Shown piece after piece: positions 35,867 through 44,790 of a stretch of DNA of 64,000 bases. Source of the stretch: Cytobacillus pseudoceanisediminis (GTDB lineage Bacteria; Bacillota; Bacilli; Bacillales; Cytobacillaceae). Position numbers and translations under genes: made by a program. The notes under the pieces were generated by a model that did not search any database, had not been told where the DNA came from, and saw only the letters and a program-made list of their open reading frames with translations. Positions within the stretch are counted from its first letter, which is position 1, and every line of letters begins with the position of its first letter. The stretch spans positions 2,418,001-2,482,000 of the forward strand of contig NZ_CP097349.1 in the NCBI RefSeq assembly GCF_023516215.1. Reading direction: 5' to 3'.

Positions 35867-36157
35867 TTATGGCTGTGGATGATACTTATCTTGTTTTCTA
35901 ACCAGTTTTGAAGTTTCTTTGTATTGAAGTACATTATAGCTGATTCGCATTTTTGAAATGGTTCCCTTTAGAGCCGTTTCATGATCGCATTCCCGGTCCG
36001 TATACAATGTGGCAAGATCCGATACGGATCGCGAAAGCATTTCTATGACATGTTTCAAGTCTTCATGATTATAAGAAGTGCTGTCTTCCATCAGATGCTC
36101 TAAAATATCTTGAGATAAACTTTTCACTCTTAATGCTTTTTCGGATTCAACTTTCAT
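35867..36157 (-). CDS. Hypothetical helical protein (96 aa)
   Basis: Starts MKVESEKALRVKSLSQDILE; predicted all-helical (HEDLKHVIEMLSRSVSDLAT), with charged ends. Start ATG at 36157; the site (GGCGGGAT) is weak. Between ptsH and fetB on the same strand. Family not recognised. Confidence 0.65.
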   Translation of the reverse strand: MKVESEKALRVKSLSQDILEHLMEDSTSYNHEDLKHVIEMLSRSVSDLATLYTDRECDHETALKGTISKMRISYNVLQYKETSKLVRKQDKYHPQP

Positions 36158-36242
36158 TATTTTATCCCGCCTTTTTGATTGATTTTTTCATTATATGCGG
36201 GCCAGAAGAGTGAAATGCTGTGAGCTTAGGCTATTAAGCAAT

Positions 36243-37043
36243 CTAGTTCTTTCCTTCCGGAAAAAATTGGGCATCCAGATTGAAAAAATTCCTATGAGCC
36301 AGAAGGATGAATAAGATTACCGATAAACCTACGCTTCCCAATATCCCCAGCAGAATAACAATCTGATATTCAATCGCAAGCAATGGGCTGACTCCTGATA
36401 GAATCTGCCCTGTCATCATCCCAGGCAAAAATATGATGCCCATTCCCAGCATATTATTGATAGTCGGCAGAACAGCAGAATCAAAAGCATGATTAACATA
36501 TGGCTTAACTGCAGCTTTTGGATCAGCGCCAAGCATTAGTGCACCCTCAATCATATCTTTTTGAGTTGTAAAGGAATTTAGAAGCTCCTTTACACTTAAA
36601 GTAATGCCTGTCATGGAGTTGCCAATTATCATCCCTGCTATTGGAATAAAGTAGCGTGGATCATACCACGGCTCAAAATGAATAACTACAAAATTAAAAA
36701 ACACAAGACAAAAGGATGTACCGGCTATCATGGATATCGCAATGGTTTTCTTAAGGTTTACTGAAAGCCTGGTTCCAGCCTGTTTATATATTGTATAAAT
36801 AGCAAAACCTTCCATAATCAAGATAACACCTAATGTCAACAGCGGATTGGAAAATTCAAACAAGCAAGTTAATACATAGCCTGCAATTACGAGCTGAAGT
36901 GTCATTCTGAAAGCTGCAATAGTCAGCTTTTTCTCACGGGCGATTCCTCTCACTTTAAAGATAATGATAAGAAGAAGCACAAATAAATAAGCTGATATTA
37001 GCCGCCAAAATTCAATATCAATAATGGAGCTATTTTCCATCAT
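36243..37043 (-). CDS. fetB: ABC-type permease FetB (UPF0014; iron/metal exporter)
   Basis: 266 aa with about seven membrane helices and the UPF0014 hallmark GMIIGNSMTGITLSVKEL plus GALMLGADPKAAVKPY and LPGMMTGQILSG. E. coli FetAB exports iron and protects against peroxide stress; plants have a related aluminium transporter. Directly follows fetA (8 bases apart). Start ATG: either 37043 or the next Met (37040), both behind AAGGGGG. Confidence 0.88.
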   Translation of the reverse strand: MMENSSIIDIEFWRLISAYLFVLLLIIIFKVRGIAREKKLTIAAFRMTLQLVIAGYVLTCLFEFSNPLLTLGVILIMEGFAIYTIYKQAGTRLSVNLKKTIAISMIAGTSFCLVFFNFVVIHFEPWYDPRYFIPIAGMIIGNSMTGITLSVKELLNSFTTQKDMIEGALMLGADPKAAVKPYVNHAFDSAVLPTINNMLGMGIIFLPGMMTGQILSGVSPLLAIEYQIVILLGILGSVGLSVILFILLAHRNFFNLDAQFFPEGKN

Positions 37044-37051
37044 AATCCCCC

Positions 37052-37711
37052 TTAGATATTCTTCTCCATCTCCTCCCTGAACGGCAGCTGGGATAAATCA
37101 ATCCTTTCATCTGCATATTGCTCATTGACTTTCCTGGAGTGAGTAATCATGATTAATGAAGCATGCTTCTTTTTAATTTCCGCGATAAAATGACCCAAAA
37201 CCATCATTTCGGTGTCTTCGTCCAATGCAGCAGTCGGTTCATCCAGCAGATAGACATCAGCTGCAAGAAGCAGAATTCTTGCCAATGCCAGCCGCTGTTT
37301 TTCCCCGCCGGAAAGAGTCCCTGCATCTTCATCAAGCTCCTTAGTCATTTGCATATTATGTAGTGCCTGCTTAAGTACTTCATCACCATCAGGTTTAGAT
37401 CCGTTGAGCATATAACCCATCATCAAGTTATCTTTTATTGTGCCAGGAAATATTAATGGAACCTGCGAAAGCATGACTGCCTTTCTTCTGTGCTGGACAG
37501 AATCTATATCTTTTAGCGGGGCGCCTTCATAGAAGATTTCACCAGAATCCGGGGAAATCATTTTGTTCAGCAATTTCATGAGAGTTGACTTTCCAGCGCC
37601 GCTTTCACCCGTAATACAAGTTACTTTTTCTTTTCTTATGTCAAGATGATCCACATTCAAAATATTATTAACCCTTACTCCTCTTATTGCGAATAGCAAA
37701 TCTGTTGTCAT
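37052..37711 (-). CDS. fetA: ABC transporter ATP-binding protein FetA
   Basis: 219 aa NBD: Walker A GESGAGKST (about 35-43), Q-loop SQVPLIFPGT, signature LSGGEKQ, Walker B VYLLDEPTAALD, H-loop ITHS. Forms the metal exporter with the adjacent FetB. Start ATG 37711 (site AAAAGGAGCTGCAT). The operon order fetA-fetB is the standard one. Confidence 0.88.
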   Translation of the reverse strand: MTTDLLFAIRGVRVNNILNVDHLDIRKEKVTCITGESGAGKSTLMKLLNKMISPDSGEIFYEGAPLKDIDSVQHRRKAVMLSQVPLIFPGTIKDNLMMGYMLNGSKPDGDEVLKQALHNMQMTKELDEDAGTLSGGEKQRLALARILLLAADVYLLDEPTAALDEDTEMMVLGHFIAEIKKKHASLIMITHSRKVNEQYADERIDLSQLPFREEMEKNI

Positions 37712-37825
37712 ATGCAGCTCCTTTTCCAGTTTCCGTATACCCTCTAGCTTATCCCTTTAAACGCAATAGCTTGTATTGGTTTTAAAAAAGCCCTTTCCCA
37801 TATGAGAAAAGACTATACACATTAT

Positions 37826-39063
37826 TTATTTAGAGTTTTTCTTTGCCTGTTTCCTTTTCAAATTTTCCTTATGAATCCTTTTTATTTCTTTTTTTATTTG
37901 ATCCACTGCATGTTTATATTTCTCAACGCTTTGAGTGGACATGTTATTGCTGTATCGGACTATTTCATAGGCATCTACAATCTTTTCGGGGTCCTTGAGC
38001 CCTATTCTATCAAACCATTCAGGCAAGCTTTCGGACTCTTTTCTTCCCAGGTCAAATTTAGCTGCATGTCTTTCCAGGTGAAAAATCTCTTTACGGATTT
38101 GATTTTCAGGAGCAATATGCTGAAACCTCCTTGACAGCAATGTTCCTTCATCTTCAATCTGCTGACTATAAGAGGCAAATACAGCTCCATTTTTCACGAA
38201 TCTTACCTTTATAGTTTTTTTATAAATATAAATGAACAGAAAAATGATAACTATAATAAACAGGATAGATATTAAGGCAGCAGGATCTATGTATTGCCCG
38301 CTTTCCCCCAAATCAGCAGGTTCCTTGAAGAGTACATCGTTATCACGGCTTTCATTCTCAGATAAGAACTTCATATGCACTGCCCAATCCTGTTTCTCTG
38401 CCCAATTAAACAGCGGTGAAGCAATGATGGCAGCTGCAGAAGCAATTAATTTTAGGATACCAAAGAATAGGAACTTGACAGTTCCCATACCGAAGGAAAC
38501 TACCATGCCAACTGCAAGAATTGAAGCAGTCAGTGACAAGAAATAAATTAAAAACCTTTTCTTTTCTTTCGCATTTGCATCCGATTCAATTATACGTTTT
38601 ATAAACCCTCCAGAGATGATAAAAAACAGTTCAAATATCATTAATCCCACAATTTCTCCAGTATAAGCACCGTCCTTTATGGCCGAAAAGATAACCAGGA
38701 AAGTTCCGAAAAAAACCGTAAGCAGAATCCACCAGCCCTCAGGCCGGTTATTATGTTCATTGAAATGAACATAAGTTCTCCAAAAAACCAAAAAACTCAT
38801 CAGTACTATAAAAAACCAGGAAAAAGATAGAAAATTTCCGATTACATATAATAAAGGAAGCTCTAAAAGAAAAAAAGAACCTTCCCTTTTTCTCTAAATC
38901 TGATGAGCAGAATTATAAAGGCCATTCCTGCAGGAAAAACAAGCACAAAATATTCAGTGAGAGGAACAGCCGCTTCATTAGCCATATAAAAAGGGAATAA
39001 CACTAGTGCTCCAAAAATGATTTCAATGCCAAGAAGAAAACTCACTTCAAACATTTTTTTCAT
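37826..39063 (-). pseudogene. Multi-pass membrane protein with DUF4129-like tail, frameshifted
   Basis: Third gene of a MoxR-DUF58 operon; its ATG overlaps the DUF58 stop by 4 bases. First frame (MKKMFEVSFLLGIEIIFGAL ... FREKGKVLFFF) breaks at a T7 run (plus A7, 38870-38876). One more T joins it to LLELPLLYVIGNF and then the 324-aa second part, giving about 412 aa. N-terminal about 6 membrane helices, another near the middle (SILFIIVIIFLFIYIYK), then a cytoplasmic tail with ESLPEWFDRIGL, resembling the DUF4129 end of YebA-type proteins. No transglutaminase Cys-His-Asp domain is visible, unlike YebA. Confidence 0.75.
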
Positions 39064-40256
39064 TGTATTGCCACTTCCTTCGCTTTCACTTGAAGCGGCC
39101 TCAATTCGGCTTCTTCATTAAGCAGTTGCAGTTCAAATAAAAATGCTCCTTTTCGGCTGATATTAGTTATTGCGCTGGAAGCCGCTGGATTCAATTCTCC
39201 TGCATGAAGGAAATAAGGCTGACTAGTCAAATGTCTTTCATAAAAGGAAAGCATTTTTTCATAAGGGTAAATAGAATAATGATTATCTACAACAGCCAGC
39301 ATTTCAAGCACCTTTTGCAGATGATCTTTTCCAGATGCAGCAGATATAAAATAAAAGGGAGTGCTGCCAGCAGTCCGGATATTTATACACATGGAAAAAG
39401 GGATATTTTCCTTAACACAAATATAGGCAATTTCTGCTGCGCTGCTGATGCGTTCTTCCAGTTGTGCAGATATTGAATGTCCAGCTGAAACATTAAGCGA
39501 AATATTCCAGCCTGTTTCCGCAGCTTTTTCAAAGACCTTTGTTTGCAAACTCTGTTTCCTCGCACTTGCCTTCCAATTGATCCGATTAAAACTATCAGAT
39601 GAAACATACTGCCTTGTTCCGGCTGGCGAAAAATGATCCTCAAAAAGTGAATAGGCGGAAAGAAAAGTGCCTGGGCGGTCTGTAAAGAGTGACAGGATAT
39701 TTTTAACTGGCAGACGACTTGGATAGACCAATGCATCCTGCAGCAGTTGAGCACGATATTCAAGAATGGTTTCTCCAAAACCTATAAAGTTAGGAATATA
39801 TAACTCCAATTTTCTTATTTTTGAAACTCCCCTTTTCCTTGCAGAAATGGGGATTGTTATTATTTTTCTTTCATTATGATTTAATGAAAAAGGGATAGAA
39901 AGCTCAAATTTCCCCAGCCTGGGCTCCAGATTTTGATCCACCGGACAAATACAATCGTCAAATAAAATCCTTAATTCTCCTTTTAAAATGGGAAGCCCTT
40001 TATTATCAAATTCCAAAATCCATTTTGCTTCTTGTCCGGCAAACAATTTGTATCTGACCTTCGTGTTTTGCAGACTCAGCTTTTCCCCCAGGTGCTTCAT
40101 ATAATATGTATTGGCAGATATTATAAGCAGAAAAAGGATTGATGCCAGAAATACTTCCCATGATTTTAAATAAAAGCTTGCTATTAATAAAAATACGGAG
40201 AATACACTTGAAAGGGACAAATACCCGTCTTCAGCATGATACTTTTTCCACTCCAT
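39060..40256 (-). CDS. DUF58 (vWA-like) protein, YeaD-type
   Basis: 398 aa. Two N-terminal membrane helices (about 15-55), a beta-rich middle, and the DUF58 signature YVSSDSFNRINWKASARKQS (about 235-255). Works with a MoxR AAA+ ATPase as presumed chaperone/assembly pair; the B. subtilis counterpart operon is yeaC-yeaD-yebA. Start ATG 40256 chosen (AGGTG site); a GTG 12 bases upstream overlaps moxR. Ends inside the start of the next gene. Confidence 0.85.
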   Translation of the reverse strand: MEWKKYHAEDGYLSLSSVFSVFLLIASFYLKSWEVFLASILFLLIISANTYYMKHLGEKLSLQNTKVRYKLFAGQEAKWILEFDNKGLPILKGELRILFDDCICPVDQNLEPRLGKFELSIPFSLNHNERKIITIPISARKRGVSKIRKLELYIPNFIGFGETILEYRAQLLQDALVYPSRLPVKNILSLFTDRPGTFLSAYSLFEDHFSPAGTRQYVSSDSFNRINWKASARKQSLQTKVFEKAAETGWNISLNVSAGHSISAQLEERISSAAEIAYICVKENIPFSMCINIRTAGSTPFYFISAASGKDHLQKVLEMLAVVDNHYSIYPYEKMLSFYERHLTSQPYFLHAGELNPAASSAITNISRKGAFLFELQLLNEEAELRPLQVKAKEVAIQ

Positions 40257-40257
40257 A

Positions 40258-41196
40258 CTAGAGAGCACCTGACTCTACAGGAACTGGCACAGATTCCAGC
40301 ACTTCTTTCAGAACCGACTCAGGGCTTTTTGTCATAGAAGCTTCAGTGGAAAGGAAAATCCTATGACCAAGCACAAATGGAACCATTTCTTTAATATCAT
40401 TAGGTATCACATAGTTTCTTCCCTCCATAAGCGCTTTGCCTTGGGAAGCTTTCATTAAGGCAAGCATTCCTCTGGGACTTACCCCCAATACAATATCCGC
40501 ATGTTCACGTGTCTTCCTTACAATATCCAGCAAATAAGCTTCAACAGGCTCATTTAGAATAATTTTGCCGGCATCCTTCTTTAAATTAATGATTTGATCT
40601 AAGATGAAAATGGCATTGACTTCCGAAGGAGCGGCACCGCTTCGATACATTTGAAGCATCGCCTTTTCCTCTTCCCTGCTAGGATAATCCATTTTAAGTT
40701 TCATAAAAAAACGGTCAAGCTGAGCAACAGGTAGCGGAAATGTCCCCTGCTGAGATTCAGCCGGATTCTGTGTAGCTATAACCATAAAAGGTGGGTCAAG
40801 TCTAATTGTGTGTCCATCAATGGTGACCTGGCGCTCCTCCATAACTTCGAGAAGACTTGACTGCGTTCTTGGTGCTGCACGATTAATTTCATCAGCAAGT
40901 ACAACATTCGAGATAATTGGCCCAGGATGAAATTCAAATTCCTGATTTTTCGGATTGAAGAAACGTATGCCCGTGACATCACTCGGCAAAACATCCGGTG
41001 TAAATTGAATGCGTGAGAAATCCCCATTAATAGTGCGGGCAAATGCTTTGGCAAGCATTGTTTTTCCAGTTCCAGGCACACTTTCCAATAAGATATGGCC
41101 ATTGAATATTAAGGAAATGGCCATCAATTCAATTTCCAGGTCTTTCCCTGATATTACTTTCCCAATTTCTGTTTTAAGCTTGTCCATATATTTCAT
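40258..41196 (-). CDS. MoxR-family AAA+ ATPase (YeaC-type)
   Basis: 312 aa. Walker A ESVPGTGKTMLAKA (about 37-50), Walker B VVLADEINRAAPRTQSSLLE, sensor 1 ATQNPAE, Arg-finger/sensor 2 region GVSPRGMLAL. First gene of the operon with DUF58 and membrane protein. MoxR ATPases act as chaperones in maturation of protein complexes; the client here is unknown. Start ATG 41196 behind CAGGAGGGCAAAA; frame open upstream to 41220. Confidence 0.92.
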   Translation of the reverse strand: MKYMDKLKTEIGKVISGKDLEIELMAISLIFNGHILLESVPGTGKTMLAKAFARTINGDFSRIQFTPDVLPSDVTGIRFFNPKNQEFEFHPGPIISNVVLADEINRAAPRTQSSLLEVMEERQVTIDGHTIRLDPPFMVIATQNPAESQQGTFPLPVAQLDRFFMKLKMDYPSREEEKAMLQMYRSGAAPSEVNAIFILDQIINLKKDAGKIILNEPVEAYLLDIVRKTREHADIVLGVSPRGMLALMKASQGKALMEGRNYVIPNDIKEMVPFVLGHRIFLSTEASMTKSPESVLKEVLESVPVPVESGAL

Positions 41197-41377
41197 TTTT
41201 GCCCTCCTGTTCACTTCCATGCTGCTCTCTGCGTTTTAGATTGACTGGTATAATTTTACTAAAAAATATTATTATTTACAATTATCTGATAGTTCGCCTG
41301 ACAAAAAGAAAAACGCATGAATAATAAATCCAATACGCTAATTCCTGACTAATCAGCTTATAAAGTTTTCAGTTTGT

Positions 41378-41655
41378 TCATACGAAAATTAAAATTCCGG
41401 CAGCAGTAATAGCGGCTCCAATAGCAGTACCAGGAAGAAAGGCATTAATCTCCGTTACCAGGACCAAGGATGATTGGAAGCTCTATATAATAAAGCCAGA
41501 AATGCCACAAGTAAACCTATATGGACATGGACAGGCGTTAATAGGTATGAATGAGTACTTGACATACAATACCCAAGCAAAATTCCCACCGCAAATTAAA
41601 CGGATGAAATCATAATCATAGTAATTCCCACTAGAATCACTCGCTCTAATTGTTC
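41378..41655 (-). pseudogene. Decayed remnant of a small heme-copper-oxidase-like membrane protein
   Basis: Minus-strand sequence reads VILVGITMIMISSV-stop-FAVGILLGYCMSSTHS, then LLTPVHVHIGLLVAFLALLY, and after a one-base shift near 41490 SFQSSLVLVTEINAFLPGTA, GAAITAAGILIFV and stop. The LGxxMSxTHSYxLTPVHVHIxLL pattern recalls the TPVHAHxNLxGWV motif of short cytochrome-c-oxidase-like Bacillus membrane proteins. An in-frame stop, a frameshift and loss of the middle make it a real remnant. Rest of the gap (41220-41787) shows nothing else. Confidence 0.5.
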
Positions 41656-41787
41656 TAAAGCATTTAAAGGATATGAGCCTGTTCGTGTTTATAACTTATT
41701 TATCATTTTTCACAGTAAATTTACAAAGAACTCACCGCGATTTAACGAGGCTATTTTACAATGTCTTTAAGACAGGAGGCGAGAATA

Positions 41788-41862
41788 ATGATTAACATCC
41801 TGCTATGCCTTATTTTCATTGGTGCAGTTTTTGTGCTGAATATCGTATTATTAAGAAAATAG
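41788..41862 (+). CDS. Small single-helix membrane peptide (24 aa)
   Basis: ATG 41788 behind an excellent ACAGGAGGCGAGAATA site; product MINILLCLIFIGAVFVLNIV plus LLRK, a single membrane helix with a positive C-terminus. Convergent with the SDR gene, whose stop lies 7 bases away. Function unknown; many Bacillus small membrane peptides are of this size. Confidence 0.55.
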   Translation: MINILLCLIFIGAVFVLNIVLLRK

Positions 41863-41869
41863 ACAGTTA

Positions 41870-42613
41870 TTATGGTTCATAAATCATTTTCCTTGTCATG
41901 CCTCCATCTACCGTTATGTTTTCTCCTGTTATAAAATCATTTTCTGGATCGGCTAAAAATAGGCAGGTCCTTGCAATGTCCCCGGGTTTTCCAACCCTGT
42001 TGGCAAAATGCTGTTTATGATCAATCTTCCTGAGACTTTCATAATCTCCTGTTTCAATCCAGCCGGGACTTATACAATTAACTCTGATCCCTTTTTCAGC
42101 GAGCGTGCTGGCCAAAGCATGGGTGATCGCCATAATTCCTCCTTTTGATGCTGAATATGCTTCTGTATTGCTTTCAGACATTACAGCTCTCGTAGATGAG
42201 AGATTAATAATACAGGATCCTTGTTTCATCAATTTGGCAGCTTCCCTGCTGCACAGGAAGACACTTCGAAGGTTCGTATTGATCACTTCATCCCACAATT
42301 CCACAGTCAGCTCAAAAAATGAATGAAACTTTGAGATGCCAGCGTTATTTATTAGAACATCAATTGCTCCAAATGAATCATAAACCTTTGTTATAAGTCC
42401 CTTGATTTCTGCTTCATTCTTAACATCTGTTCTGATAAACATGCTTATAAGTCCATTTTTGTTCAAGCTTTCTTCTAAATTTTTCCCCTTCATCTCATCT
42501 AAGTCTGCGATGACTACATTGGCCCCGTTCGCTGCGAACGTCTCGGCAATTCCCTTGCCAATTCCGCTGGCTCCTCCGGTAACGATGACTGTTTTTCCTT
42601 TAAATTTGCTCAT
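41870..42613 (-). CDS. SDR-family NAD(P)-dependent oxidoreductase
   Basis: 247 aa classical SDR. Cofactor motif TGGASGIGKGIA (about 12-23), NNAGISK, catalytic Ser-Tyr-Lys in NLSSTRAV...YSASKGG, and SPGWIETGDY. Start ATG 42613, site TGAAGGGAATGAAAAGGT. Substrate unknown; close in style to 3-oxoacyl or glucose dehydrogenase relatives. Monocistronic. Confidence 0.85.
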   Translation of the reverse strand: MSKFKGKTVIVTGGASGIGKGIAETFAANGANVVIADLDEMKGKNLEESLNKNGLISMFIRTDVKNEAEIKGLITKVYDSFGAIDVLINNAGISKFHSFFELTVELWDEVINTNLRSVFLCSREAAKLMKQGSCIINLSSTRAVMSESNTEAYSASKGGIMAITHALASTLAEKGIRVNCISPGWIETGDYESLRKIDHKQHFANRVGKPGDIARTCLFLADPENDFITGENITVDGGMTRKMIYEP

Positions 42614-42697
42614 ACCTTTTCATTCCCTTCAAACTTGCAATATTGCTTTTATACCCTGCTTGCTTATCTTTCTATTCAATTTTTCATAAAGGCTTGC

Positions 42698-42732
42698 AGG
42701 AAAGACACCTGAGACACTCAGGTGTCTTTCCT
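42698..42732. terminator. Strong hairpin between the SDR and 64-aa genes
   Basis: AGGAAAGACACCTGA / TCAGGTGTCTTTCCT perfect 15-bp stem with loop GACAC. Confidence 0.75.
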
Positions 42733-42761
42733 ATGCTTTATATTTCAGTGTCATTCCTTTT

Positions 42762-42956
42762 TTAGCTCCGGGGCGAATCTAAATATTGATATATAACGTG
42801 TCCGCCTCTTTGGGCAACTCCGCGGAAGTGTTTAAAATCCTCCCTGTTCACTATGACACTCCGAAATGGAAGAAAGTCATCTTTTGACACATGATATTCA
42901 GAAATGATTCCATTTTTTAATTGATCGAGCACTTCCTGGATTTGTTCATGATTCAT
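42762..42956 (-). CDS. Hypothetical 64-aa protein
   Basis: Starts MNHEQIQEVLDQLKNGIISE; an amphipathic helix followed by a beta-rich stretch (FRSVIVNREDFKHFRGVAQR) and GGHVIYQYL. Start ATG behind AAAAGGAGTTCTGAGT. Widespread type of small conserved Bacillus protein, but I cannot name the family. Terminator follows. Confidence 0.75.
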   Translation of the reverse strand: MNHEQIQEVLDQLKNGIISEYHVSKDDFLPFRSVIVNREDFKHFRGVAQRGGHVIYQYLDSPRS

Positions 42957-43097
42957 TACTCAGAACTCCTTTTATTTCTATTCTTTCCTTATCATAAATA
43001 AAGTGCTGTCAATTTTGAAGTATCTAATATTATATTTGCATACCAATCATTTTTTCTGAATATTAAATAATTTGAATGTACAAATTTTTTTATCTGG

Positions 43098-43103
43098 TAT
43101 AAT
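43098..43103 (+). promoter_or_regulatory. Extended -10 upstream of ykvS
   Basis: CTGGTATAAT (TG-N-TATAAT extended -10), about 125 bases before ykvS; no clear -35 at 17 bases. Confidence 0.4.
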
Positions 43104-43229
43104 ATTACCAACCTAATGCTGTAATAAATTACCTAAGCATCAGTGGAATTGCAAAATTCTTTACGCATTTCATAATATAGTGCAAACTGTTATTACCAGC
43201 GAAAGAAATGGACAAAGGAGAGATGCTTT

Positions 43230-43418
43230 TTGAAGAAAGCAGAGGTTGGCAATATTATTGAGTTTCGTGACGGATTACAGGGAATTGTAGAAAAAGTAAA
43301 TGAGAATTCTGTTATTGTTGATTTAACGTATATGGATAACTACCGTGATTTGGAATTAGATCAAAGAACAGTTGTCAATCATAAAAATTATAAGGTAGTA
43401 AGAGAATCAGCAGTATAA
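43230..43418 (+). CDS. ykvS: YkvS-family protein (DUF2187)
   Basis: 62 aa, starts at TTG 43230 (MKKAEVGNIIEFRDGLQGIV) behind AAAGGAGAGATGC. KOW/SH3-like small barrel pattern, RDGLQGIVEKVNENSVIVDL, typical of DUF2187/YkvS. Function unknown; translation-related folds have been proposed for KOW-like proteins. Followed by a terminator. Confidence 0.9.
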   Translation: MKKAEVGNIIEFRDGLQGIVEKVNENSVIVDLTYMDNYRDLELDQRTVVNHKNYKVVRESAV

Positions 43419-43451
43419 AAGAAAAAATGAAAGCGTATTCTTTCGGAGTCT

Positions 43452-43483
43452 AAAAAAAGCAGCTCTCTTGCTGCTTTTTTTAT
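43452..43483 (+). terminator. Terminator after ykvS
   Basis: AAAAAAGCAGC / GCTGCTTTTTT stem with loop TCTCTT. Confidence 0.85.
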
Positions 43484-43590
43484 TTTTTTATTTTATCTTT
43501 GCCATTCAAGCCTTTTGATGCTTTTTGCTCCACCGTCCTCTTTTTAGTTTGCAAATTAAACAGGCGCAGCCTTGGAATTCTGCACATACG

Positions 43591-43612
43591 CGGCCTCCTG
43601 AATAGGAGGCCA
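43591..43612. terminator. Hairpin downstream of the 36-aa ORF
   Basis: GGCCTCCT GAAT AGGAGGCC, perfect stem but no T-tract on the minus strand. Confidence 0.45.
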
Positions 43613-43617
43613 AGATA

Positions 43618-43728
43618 TTATTCCTTTTCCCCTGACAGTTCTTTTAAGGATTTCACTTTGCCATGAGGATGCTGATCCTGCTTTCTTACCGTCCAGGCAC
43701 GCTCTTTTTCTCTTTTTGATTTCGTCAT
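43618..43728 (-). CDS. Small basic protein (36 aa), possible DUF6254
   Basis: MTKSKREKERAWTVRKQDQH then PHGKVKSLKELSGEKE, ATG at 43726-43728 behind GGGAGGTATGTATA. The KERxWTVRKQxQHPHGKVKSL pattern fits a family of about 36-aa Bacillus proteins that I recall as DUF6254; the number is from memory. Function unknown. Too short for standard gene finders. Confidence 0.65.
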   Translation of the reverse strand: MTKSKREKERAWTVRKQDQHPHGKVKSLKELSGEKE

Positions 43729-43885
43729 TATACATACCTCCCTTCTCATGGGTTTATGATTAGCATTTCTGCATTATTTTATCTTATCGTTTCCAAAGAA
43801 ATCTTTTCCTTACTTTTTAGGATTGTTTTTTGTTAGAATAGTGTTTGGTTATTTTTAATAGATAAGAAAGTTTTTTTGCTTTGAG

Positions 43886-43962
43886 AACTGTCCAGCTGCA
43901 GCGCCTGCTCCCTCGAGTTCATAAGCTTGTTGGGGGTGGGCAGGGCGCTTCCGCTTTTCTTA
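43886..43962. repeat. Dispersed intergenic repeat, family A, copy 3 (inverted)
   Basis: GAACTGTCCAGCTGCAGCGCC ... CAGGGCGCTTCCGCTTTTCTT, the reverse orientation of the copies at 434 and 24608. It ends a few bases before the ribosome site of the CPBP protease gene, so it lies within that gene's 5' untranslated region or promoter. Confidence 0.65.
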
Positions 43963-43980
43963 TTGAAAGGAGATTAAAAA

Positions 43981-44592
43981 TTGAAGAGTGTTGCCGCAGA
44001 TCTCCGCTTTATTGGCGGGATATTACTCGCTCATCTGCTTATGTATTTTACATTTCAGGATAAATCAATTTTTTGGTATATCTTTTCTGCCTCTTTACTG
44101 CTTCTAATCAGTTATTCCATCATAATGGAGGAAGTGGAAGACAAGGCCTCATTTGGGATATTTATTACCTATGGGGCCCTTTCAGGTTTTCTATTGTACG
44201 GTCTTTTTTGGGCCGGCTACAGTTTATTTGAAATACTCAATCTTCCCCTTGTTAATCAGGTTGAAAAACTATATGGCCGTTTTTCGCCTTCCTTTATCTG
44301 GCACTATATTGTGCTGATTTTAATCATTGTTCCAGGAGAAGAAGTCTTTTGGAGAGGGTTCGTTCAAAAGAGATTGATGAAACTTACGACTGTTAAGTTA
44401 TCCATCATCCTATCGTCTCTCCTCTATTCTTCAGTTCATTTTTATTCAGGATACTGGATGCTGGCCTTTGCAGCGTTAATCGCAGGCCTCTTCTGGGGAT
44501 GGCTTTACGCATGGAAAAGAAGCATTCCGCTAGTAATCGTTTCCCACCTGATTTTTGATTTATTGATGTTTGTCCTGCTCCCTTTTTATTAA
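43981..44592 (+). CDS. CPBP-family intramembrane metalloprotease
   Basis: 203 aa with about 6-7 membrane helices. CPBP motif 1 PGEEVFWRGFVQKRL (EExxxR, about residue 120), motif 2 LYSSVHFYSG (His) and motif 3 VSHLIFDLL (His/Asp). Related to Rce1/Abi proteases involved in protein or peptide processing. TTG start 43981 behind GAAAGGAGATTAAAAA, directly after a family A repeat. Target unknown. Confidence 0.88.
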   Translation: MKSVAADLRFIGGILLAHLLMYFTFQDKSIFWYIFSASLLLLISYSIIMEEVEDKASFGIFITYGALSGFLLYGLFWAGYSLFEILNLPLVNQVEKLYGRFSPSFIWHYIVLILIIVPGEEVFWRGFVQKRLMKLTTVKLSIILSSLLYSSVHFYSGYWMLAFAALIAGLFWGWLYAWKRSIPLVIVSHLIFDLLMFVLLPFY

Positions 44593-44621
44593 AATGGCCA
44601 CGTGCAGATTCAATGTTGATT

Positions 44622-44650
44622 AGACAATCCTTAATGGATTGTCTTTTTTT
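44622..44650 (+). terminator. Terminator after the CPBP protease gene
   Basis: AGACAATCC / GGATTGTCT stem followed by T6. Confidence 0.9.
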
Positions 44651-44790
44651 AAAGTTTTTGTTGAGTCTTGTCGATGTTTTACATAAATGGTAATGTACTA
44701 ATTAATAGGAATTTATATGTAACTCTTTTATTCCACTTACGTCTAATTATGCAAAAGCGCTAGAAGTAACAACGGGAGGATGGAACATTA

